Made by a program: the position numbers and the translations under genes
NCBI GenBank assembly: GCA_009917695.1
Contig: JAACJG010000010.1
Span: 62,001 to 126,000 of the forward strand
DNA: 64,000 bases
Reading direction: 5' to 3'
Source of the DNA: Candidatus Rifleibacterium amylolyticum
Lineage (GTDB): Bacteria > Muiribacteriota > Ozemobacteria > Ozemobacterales > Ozemobacteraceae
Part shown: one piece after another, positions 58,053 to 64,000 of the stretch
Layout: each line of letters starts with the position of its first letter
Position numbering within the stretch: position 1 is the stretch's first letter
The notes under the pieces: generated by a model
Seen by the model: the letters and a program-made list of their open reading frames with translations, nothing else
What the model was told of the DNA's origin: nothing
Databases searched by the model: none

Positions 58053-59673
58053 CTTTGCGGCGGCGCAGGCGGCGCATCAGCATGTCGCCGGCTTTTCCGG
58101 CTTCTTCAATTTTAAGAAGCGTTGAAACTGCTGTGATAGCGAGAGATCCTGCGATAAGCGCCAGGGTCATGGTGATGATCGCATTCAACAGGCTGTCGAT
58201 GGAGACTGAATCGGAGATGCTGGCCACTATTGGCGCCAGCCTGATAAAACTCTGCCACATAACGAGCCCGGAAAGTGAAGTGGCGGCCAGAATTTTAAGC
58301 ATGGCAGCAGTAAGCCCGAAGCGATTGAAGCTGCCGAGACGGTGTTGCAGTTTATAAAAGAGAATAACGGCATTGACCATGGCGCCGATACTGGTGCCCA
58401 GTGCGAGTCCCCAGTAACCAAGCGGTTTTATCAGAGCCAGGTTGAGGATTATGTTGACAGCTACGGCGCTGATACTGGCGATTACAGGAGTCTTTGTTTC
58501 GTCGAGAGTGTAAAATGCCGGGCCCATTACTTTGATAAGCGAAAAGAACAGCAGTCCGGACGCATAAGCCCTTAGTGCCAGGGCTGTTGCCAGCGTGTCT
58601 TCCGGGGTGAAACGACCGTGCTGAAATAGAATGCGCACGGCCGGTTCGGCCAGCGCCAGTATAGCGAAGCAGGCGAAAAGATTGATGAACGAAGAGAGCC
58701 TGAGTGAAGACGCCAGTGTCTGTGACATGGCCTCGCGGTCGTTGCCGGCCGCCTGGCGTGAGATTACCGGCAGAGTGGCCTGGGCGACTGCTACACCGAA
58801 AAGGCCGAGCGGCAACTGCATGACGCGAAAAGCGTAGCTGAGCCAGCTCACAGCGCCATCTCCCTGTGATGTCGCGAGTATGGTGCTGATGGCAATGTTC
58901 ACCTGGGTGGCGGCGAGACCGACGGTGCCGGGAATGATCAGTTTGATAATGCGCTGAATGCCGGGATCCTGAAAATTCAACACCCAGCGGAACTTGTAAC
59001 CATGCCGGAACAGTGCCGGCAATTGCACGGCGAACTGAATCAGGCCGCCGAGCATGGCGCCGATCGCCATGCCGGTGATCGCCGGGTAATCGTAGCTTTT
59101 CGCAATCGGGCAGATCAGCCAGCCGGCGGCTATCATGCTGAGATTCAGGAATACCGGCGCTACGGCCGGTATGAAAAACTCGCCAAGCGAGTTGAGCATG
59201 CCCATGGCGATGGCAGCCCATGAAACCGCAAGCAGAAAGGGAAACATGATGCGGGTCATGGTCACGGTAGCTTCGAATTTTTCGGGGTTGCTGGTGAATT
59301 CAGGGGCCAGCGTGCTGACGATGAACGGGCTGAAGATGATGCCGAGAACTGTCAAAATGCCGACTACGATAAAGATGGCGCAGAAAGTCAGATTGGTCAG
59401 TTTAAAGGCTTTCTGGCGGCCTTCCTTTTCGAGAACGCTGTTGAAGGTCGGCACGAAAGCGGCGCTCATGGCTCCTTCGGCAAACAGGTCGCGCAGCAGG
59501 TTGGGTATGCGGAAAGCGACATTGAAGGTGTCTGTCCAGATGCCGGCTCCAAAAAGATAGGCGAAGGTCTGTTCACGCACCAGGCCGGCAATGCGGCTGA
59601 AAAAGGTGGCAATACCCATTACCGCCGCAGATCTGGCGATAGAACGAGGTTGGTTGTTGGTGTGGTCGGCCAA
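58003..59673 (-). CDS. murJ: MurJ/MviN lipid II flippase
   Basis: The 556-residue MATE-superfamily transporter has about 14 membrane helices and flips lipid II during peptidoglycan synthesis. Signatures: ARSAAVMGIATFFSRIAGLV at the start, FNVAFRIPNLLRDLFAEGAM and SAAFVPTF just after, then ALALRAYASGLLFFSLIKVM later. The track start is a TTG, 4 bases after the preceding stop, with GGTGA about 9 bases before; MurJ N-termini agree with a start near there. A C-terminal basic cytoplasmic tail (LMRRLRRRKVSD) overlaps the methyltransferase gene. Part of a transcript with the ion-channel gene. Very confident. Confidence 0.94.
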   Translation of the reverse strand: MADHTNNQPRSIARSAAVMGIATFFSRIAGLVREQTFAYLFGAGIWTDTFNVAFRIPNLLRDLFAEGAMSAAFVPTFNSVLEKEGRQKAFKLTNLTFCAIFIVVGILTVLGIIFSPFIVSTLAPEFTSNPEKFEATVTMTRIMFPFLLAVSWAAIAMGMLNSLGEFFIPAVAPVFLNLSMIAAGWLICPIAKSYDYPAITGMAIGAMLGGLIQFAVQLPALFRHGYKFRWVLNFQDPGIQRIIKLIIPGTVGLAATQVNIAISTILATSQGDGAVSWLSYAFRVMQLPLGLFGVAVAQATLPVISRQAAGNDREAMSQTLASSLRLSSFINLFACFAILALAEPAVRILFQHGRFTPEDTLATALALRAYASGLLFFSLIKVMGPAFYTLDETKTPVIASISAVAVNIILNLALIKPLGYWGLALGTSIGAMVNAVILFYKLQHRLGSFNRFGLTAAMLKILAATSLSGLVMWQSFIRLAPIVASISDSVSIDSLLNAIITMTLALIAGSLAITAVSTLLKIEEAGKAGDMLMRRLRRRKVSDSSAPETSKPCDRE

Positions 59674-59677
59674 GATG

Positions 59678-61111
59678 TCAGTTCACCGGGTTGATAACGA
59701 GAATTTCGTCGCTGCTGTCGATAACATGTCCGTTCGGGTTTATTTTCAGCGGCTCTTTTTTGGGTTTGATGCCAACCATGGTAAAACCGAGTTCACGGTA
59801 GATAATGGCAATGGCGTCGCTGCAGGTAAGTCCGATTACTTCCTGAGGTGGCTCAATAAAGGTCAGAGTGTGGCCGGACTCGCGCGAAAGCAGATCTTTG
59901 AAGAAAGCGAGCAGGCCTTCGTGCATCGAAATGCGTGCCAGCAGTTTTCCGGAAACTTCCCCCTGAATGACGACATCTTCGACGCCACCCATTTTGAGAT
60001 GTGAAGCATACTCTTCGTTGTAGATTTCGGCCGAGGTATGGATTTTTGGATTGAGCTTCTCTATTGTCAGAGCGGCAAGAATGGTGCGCGCGTCGATATC
60101 GCGGGTAGTGCGGTTCTCGCCATGTTCAGACAGAATAACCGCGGCGACAGCCCTTTCGACTCCGGCTTTTTTAAGAGTTTCCATGCGGGTGAAGTCTTCG
60201 TTGAGCACGCTTATGCGGTCGGTCTGAATACCGCGCGCCTTCAAAGAGTCGAGACTGGCTTTTTCAGAAACCAGCAGTATTTCTGCATCTTTAAACGCCG
60301 GATCGAGCAGGAATTCATTGGCGAGAATGGCCGCTTTAGCGCTGAATCCGCAGATAAGAATATGCTTGTTGAGTTCGTCGGGATTAGCCGGTTTATGCAT
60401 GGTGCTCTCCTTGAGTTTTTCGATCATGATTGCCGAAATAGTACCGGTAACCATGGCGAAAACTCCCATTTCAAAAATCAGAATGACCAGAAAAACGATC
60501 TTGCCGCCGATGCTGATTGGATAATCGGCATATTCGCCGGCCATCATCGAAAACAGGGCTTTCCAGAAAGCGTCGACGGGCGAGGTAATCTCGGTAGACA
60601 CTCCGGTTTCGAACTGGGCCAGGCCGACGGCGCCAAAAATGACTGCAAAGACGGCGAAGCTCGAAATTATGCCGAATTCGACCAGTCTGCTCTCGAATAT
60701 TTTCCCGATAAAAGTGAAGCGGCGCTGAAATGATGAGCCGATCGAGAACACCCGAAACAGTCTGAGAATGCGTAAAATGCGGCCAATACGGAATATGCGG
60801 AATACCGGCATTACGGCCAGCAGGTCGATCCAGAAATTTTTGAGAAATGTGGCACTCGAAGAGCTTATCAGCCAGCGCAGGCTGAGCTCGACAATGAAGA
60901 TGAGCGTCAGAGCATCGTTGATCGATTGCAGAGTGGTCATTTGACCGGGCGGCAGGGTGACAAAAACTTCGATAATGATGAGGACGACCGAAAGAACGAT
61001 GAGAAGCATCAGTCCGATGCCGAAGAAGGCCGAATCGATAAAACTGCGCAGCCATGGGAAAGACTTTGCCGTTGTTTGGATTTCGTATTTGAATTTTACT
61101 CTTCGGTGCAT
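59678..61111 (-). CDS. Voltage-sensor-like ion channel with RCK domain and unusual pore
   Basis: The 477-residue protein's N-terminal half is a six-helix channel: S4 with repeated Arg (FRIFRIGRILRILRLFRVFS), then pore segment and S6. The cytosolic half (about 255-470) is TrkA-N-like (ILICGFSAKAAILANEFLLD, then LLVSEKASLD), followed by an RCK C-type end. K+ channels of this kind have TVGYGD in the pore; here the matching stretch reads FSMMAGEYADYPIS, so the selectivity filter is altered. The overall plan resembles Kch, MthK or GsuK. It may conduct other cations or be regulated differently. The next gene, murJ, follows by 4 bases. Confidence 0.85.
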   Translation of the reverse strand: MHRRVKFKYEIQTTAKSFPWLRSFIDSAFFGIGLMLLIVLSVVLIIIEVFVTLPPGQMTTLQSINDALTLIFIVELSLRWLISSSSATFLKNFWIDLLAVMPVFRIFRIGRILRILRLFRVFSIGSSFQRRFTFIGKIFESRLVEFGIISSFAVFAVIFGAVGLAQFETGVSTEITSPVDAFWKALFSMMAGEYADYPISIGGKIVFLVILIFEMGVFAMVTGTISAIMIEKLKESTMHKPANPDELNKHILICGFSAKAAILANEFLLDPAFKDAEILLVSEKASLDSLKARGIQTDRISVLNEDFTRMETLKKAGVERAVAAVILSEHGENRTTRDIDARTILAALTIEKLNPKIHTSAEIYNEEYASHLKMGGVEDVVIQGEVSGKLLARISMHEGLLAFFKDLLSRESGHTLTFIEPPQEVIGLTCSDAIAIIYRELGFTMVGIKPKKEPLKINPNGHVIDSSDEILVINPVN

Positions 61112-61186
61112 GGTGAGGCAATTCTAGTTGATCGGGCGGTTAAATGCAAGCAGTGAGAGGGCAATGAGGCAGGAGTGATTAAGATG

Positions 61187-61230
61187 CCGATACCGATAGC
61201 GATACCGATAGCGATATCGATATCGATACC
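61187..61230. repeat. CGATAN hexamer microsatellite
   Basis: About seven tandem hexamers CGATAC, CGATAG and CGATAT lie between the divergent ion-channel and pilin-like genes. The array sits about 25 bases before the -35 box of the plus-strand promoter, where a length change could affect transcription. It is within the 180-base gap that holds no gene. Confidence 0.85.
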
Positions 61231-61254
61231 AATAGATTGGTACCCTTAAATGCG

Positions 61255-61284
61255 TGGACAAATAAAAAGGGTGAGGGGTATAAT
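61255..61284 (+). promoter_or_regulatory. Sigma-70-type promoter of the right-end prepilin locus
   Basis: TGGACA (61255-61260, 5/6 match) is separated by 18 bases from a perfect TATAAT (61279-61284). The predicted transcript begins near 61291, almost at the ATG at 61292. That implies a very short or absent leader and excludes the track's ATG at 61250. Confidence 0.6.
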
Positions 61285-61291
61285 TCTGGTT

Positions 61292-63637
61292 ATGATGCGA
61301 AAATTGTCGGCAAACAGGGGCAATGTAACGGTAATTCTTCTCGGGCTGATCAGCGTTATGCTGATCATGGTCATGGGCCTGTCGAGAAGAATGAGCAGTC
61401 ATACTCAGCTGCTCACGCTCAGCGATTATACTCAGATCAGCCGCTATTTTCTCGAATCTTATGCCGGAGACATACTGCAGCAGATCGATCTGGATGTTAA
61501 CAAGCCCGGATCATATTTATACAAGGCTTTCAGGTCGCCGCCCGCCAATTACCGGCTCAGTACAAGCTTTTACAAGCAGTCGGGAATGCTCAGTGAGATG
61601 GCAGAAGAGCTGGGTATAGAGATTCAGAAACCGCCGGTTATTACCTTTACCGGGTCTGAAGAAATCGCGTATCCACCGGGTTTTGAATGCCCTGCCCATC
61701 TCAAGGGAACCGAAAAGAAAGGTCTGCTTGAGATTGTCTGCCAGGCTAAATTTTATGGGCGCATGTACACTTTGCGGGTGCAGTATCCTTTTACTGTGGT
61801 AATGAGGATGACGCCGGTTCTTAAAGATTTCGTGCTTTTTGCTGACAGCATCGCGCGCGAACATGGAGAAGACAAAATCGGGCCCAACGACAATCTCAAT
61901 ATTATGCTGACGCGTGATGGCAAGCATCCGGTCGATTTTGAAAGCGGAATCGTCAACCATAACCGCATGCGACCAGGCAATAAATATCGCCCTATGGTCA
62001 TGCTGCCGCCGCTTGACCCGGTAGAATATGCTTCTGCCGCGGTTTCTGGCAAAGTCTTTCTTGGTCCCGCCGACGACTCGATATTTCTGAACCTGGCCGG
62101 CGACACGCGTGAAGAAGAGCTTGATACTGTTGGTCAGGCAGGCAGCGGGTTGGTCAGTGCCAGCGTTGGTGAGATGTTTATGGTTTCGCCCGATACGTTC
62201 AAGGTTTTCGATTCTGCCTCAAAATATCAATATATGACGGTGTTTCAGAAACCGAACGGAACGGCGGTCAGAATGATGGGCATGGAAGTGCCGATCAAAT
62301 ACAATCAGCTTGCCAAGATGGGGATTCTTGGTTTTTCACAGGAGATTGTGCCACAGTATTCTGAGAGTATTTTTTCCGGTGCGGCTTATACCGTTGAAAA
62401 CTTTCTGAACACCGGCAGTGCTGCCAGTGAATTCTGGCGCAAACTCAAAGACGGCGGTTCTGGTTACGGCGAAGGCTTTATGGCTCTGGCCAGCGGTCTC
62501 AAGCTGATGGGTCTCAAGCCCGATGATATCAATTTCGGGCATGTCAACCGCCAGATTTTCGGAAATGTGCTCAGTCGCTTTTTTGTGATTACCTTCTGGT
62601 GGCCGCCTTCTGGTGGCGGGGTGCCGCTTAAATATGATGAAAATCGCAGCCCGACGGATTTTCCGACGACGACGGTCAGTCTGTATACTTATAAATTTGA
62701 GCCGTTATACGCTTCTCTGAAGTTTCAGGATTTCATGTCGCGCATGGTTTCCGGCAAGAACTGGAACCCGCGCATGAGCAGCATCGACAATCTGCCAGAT
62801 GGTTTTATGCCATACAATTACGACCCTGAAGACAAAAAGAAGCGCATTCTGACCAATACTGATTTTGAAGCAGCCGATGGTTTCAAAGCTGGTGACAGGC
62901 TTGATCGCATGTTGCGCAACTGGTTTCGTGTAACCAGCGATAATTCACCGCCGATGAACGGTATTGAGGTGCGCCTGGGTAAAACTTTTGCGAGCGGCGA
63001 AGAATTTCTCGAGGCTGCCGGGGTTGCCAATGGCAAGTTTATGGTCAACGGCGTAGTTTATGTTTCAGGGCCATTGAGGGTGCCCAAGCTGGACATGAAG
63101 AACGAGAATATTGGTGGTGGCGTAATTCTGGTGGATGGCCCGATCGAGCTGGAGAATATAACCCGTGGCTATAAGATCGATACCAGCGACTTCAAACTGG
63201 GCGATTATGGTGCCATGCTGTTTCAGGGGCCAGCTTTCGATCATTACCAGAAATGGAAAACCGAGATAACCCAGGAAAATTTTCTTACCTTTGTCAGTCT
63301 GCGCGGTGACCCAATAACCATCAGGGGCGAGACACTGCTTGGCGTTCATCTGATAAACCTTAATCCGCGCCAGTCATCGCCTTACAGCCAGATAACCTGG
63401 CGTTCGATCAATAAAGAGATAGTTTTTTGCGGTGGGATAGCCTGCAATTATCTTGACCTGCCTGAGCGTCTGCTCGAATTTGGCCAGATTGAAAGCTCCT
63501 GCCGCCACCTGCGCGCGCCGTTTTTTATATATCATTCAGCGATGGCCGCATCAGAGCCGGCTTATGCCGTGCAGTTGATGGAAAACATGCGGGGTTACAT
63601 GCTTACGGCTGAGAGGGCTGGCGATGAAGATGACTAG
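61292..63637 (+). CDS. Large PilX-like exported protein of the second prepilin locus
   Basis: The protein has 781 residues from ATG 61292 (61295 also possible); the track start at 61250 lies upstream of the predicted transcription start. The N-terminus (MMRKLSANRGNVTVILLGLI, then SVMLIMVMGLSRRM) looks like a PilX/GspK-type prepilin helix without Glu at +5, as at 12412. The long remainder is not recognised; near its end a right-handed beta-helix or bactofilin-like run occurs (FMVNGVVYVSGPLRVPKLDM, then GGGVILVDGPIELENITRG). That run resembles polymer- or cell-surface-attachment regions of PilX-like proteins. It overlaps the next prepilin gene by 14 bases. Confidence 0.65.
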   Translation: MMRKLSANRGNVTVILLGLISVMLIMVMGLSRRMSSHTQLLTLSDYTQISRYFLESYAGDILQQIDLDVNKPGSYLYKAFRSPPANYRLSTSFYKQSGMLSEMAEELGIEIQKPPVITFTGSEEIAYPPGFECPAHLKGTEKKGLLEIVCQAKFYGRMYTLRVQYPFTVVMRMTPVLKDFVLFADSIAREHGEDKIGPNDNLNIMLTRDGKHPVDFESGIVNHNRMRPGNKYRPMVMLPPLDPVEYASAAVSGKVFLGPADDSIFLNLAGDTREEELDTVGQAGSGLVSASVGEMFMVSPDTFKVFDSASKYQYMTVFQKPNGTAVRMMGMEVPIKYNQLAKMGILGFSQEIVPQYSESIFSGAAYTVENFLNTGSAASEFWRKLKDGGSGYGEGFMALASGLKLMGLKPDDINFGHVNRQIFGNVLSRFFVITFWWPPSGGGVPLKYDENRSPTDFPTTTVSLYTYKFEPLYASLKFQDFMSRMVSGKNWNPRMSSIDNLPDGFMPYNYDPEDKKKRILTNTDFEAADGFKAGDRLDRMLRNWFRVTSDNSPPMNGIEVRLGKTFASGEEFLEAAGVANGKFMVNGVVYVSGPLRVPKLDMKNENIGGGVILVDGPIELENITRGYKIDTSDFKLGDYGAMLFQGPAFDHYQKWKTEITQENFLTFVSLRGDPITIRGETLLGVHLINLNPRQSSPYSQITWRSINKEIVFCGGIACNYLDLPERLLEFGQIESSCRHLRAPFFIYHSAMAASEPAYAVQLMENMRGYMLTAERAGDEDD

Positions 63638-64000
63638 AAAACCCGCGCAGGCGTTTGGCAATGTTCGGACACGGCAGGGGTTGTCGATGATCGAACTGCT
63701 GGTTGGTGTGACTATTTTCGCTCTGGCGATGATGCCGCTGATGTGGCTGGGAACTTCGCAGACACGCGGAGCCTATTCGATCGGCAAGCATATGATGGCT
63801 TCCCAGATCGCCGCCAGCTTTATCGACAATCTGCTCAAACTGCCATACAAGGAGTGCCTCGAAAAGGTGCAGGCTCTCAAGGCGCAGGGTCGCACGCCTG
63901 TTCTTGACAATGAAGATCTTCAGGCGACTTTGCAGGTAGTGAACGATCAGGGTATACAGAGCGACATGGAAACTTCGTTTCGTTTTTTTCAGTATCAGTT
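63624..64000 (+). CDS. Prepilin-like protein, truncated by the right window edge
   Basis: Not in the ORF track because no stop occurs before the window ends. The ATG at 63624 has GAGAGG 7 bases before it and starts inside the upstream gene. The product begins MKMTRKPAQAFGNVRTRQG/L, then SMIELLVGVTIFALAMMPLM, with Gly at -1 and Glu at +5, and continues IGKHMMASQIAASFIDNLLK. That pattern is close to the PilV-like protein at 11807. At least 125 residues are encoded here. The class is firm; whether it is a major or minor subunit is not clear. Confidence 0.88.
   Translation, partial: MKMTRKPAQAFGNVRTRQGLSMIELLVGVTIFALAMMPLMWLGTSQTRGAYSIGKHMMASQIAASFIDNLLKLPYKECLEKVQALKAQGRTPVLDNEDLQATLQVVNDQGIQSDMETSFRFFQYQ

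Overview
The window is 64 kb of bacterial chromosome with gene density near 95 percent, many overlapping start/stop codons, and roughly balanced base composition judged by eye. It comes from a diderm (Gram-negative-type) bacterium: it encodes a TonB-dependent outer-membrane receptor ending in Phe, several lipoproteins, type IV pilus/type II secretion style prepilins, and a MurJ flippase. Many TPR and HEAT proteins, Ig-rich surface proteins with a FlgD-like C-terminus, sigma-54 activators and many prepilin-like proteins with little similarity to model organisms suggest a poorly cultured deep lineage. Candidatus Riflebacteria is my best guess, but this is inference and was not tested. No rRNA, tRNA, CRISPR array, integrase or transposase gene was seen.

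Left part (1-7700, minus strand). A GTG-started gene runs off the left edge, next to a STAS-domain protein. A tight four-gene cluster follows: TPR-TerB protein, YbjN-like protein, secreted protein and membrane-anchored HEAT protein. A small lipoprotein and class II fructose-bisphosphate aldolase come next, the latter with a good sigma-70-type promoter. From 7907 to 15265 (plus strand) runs one tightly packed operon: TPR membrane protein, a large secreted protein with a Gly-Asp-Asp minisatellite, three prepilin-like proteins resembling PilV, PilX and PilW, and a GAF plus class III nucleotide cyclase. A polysaccharide deacetylase (minus) and a three-gene signalling operon follow: exported protein, PAS histidine kinase, NtrC-type regulator. 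A small GxxExxY cassette with imperfect terminal inverted repeats separates this from the next region.

Surface-protein region (21.6-32.6 kb). An IPT/TIG lipoprotein with an apparently inactivated M30-like peptidase region faces a divergent operon-like run. That run holds a 1798-residue Ig-domain protein with a sorting-type C-terminus, a TPR lipoprotein, and an FN3 plus beta-helix lipoprotein. It ends in a clear intrinsic terminator.

Middle (32.6-38.8 kb). Small genes: a SEC-C-associated-like protein, DUF805, a lone PAS domain and a zinc-ribbon membrane protein. An ECF sigma / soluble anti-sigma / GspF-GspE fusion operon and an Rpn-family nuclease are also here.

Potassium region (38.9-48.9 kb, minus strand). 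Nine consecutive genes encode two TrkH/KtrB channels, three TrkA/KtrA-type RCK proteins, a histidine kinase, a receiver-TPR protein, a kinase-less sensor and a sigma-54 activator. This looks like a self-contained ion-homeostasis and signalling island.

Right part. NfnAB-like transhydrogenase subunits and a dihydroorotate-dehydrogenase-like flavoprotein form an operon. An FmdE-like protein converges on it. A 0.7-kb gene-free stretch contains two dispersed repeat elements, each with a second copy elsewhere in the window. Then come the TonB receptor, an ArsP-type permease plus methyltransferase, MurJ, and a voltage-sensor-like ion channel with RCK domain and a non-canonical pore. A second prepilin locus runs off the right edge.
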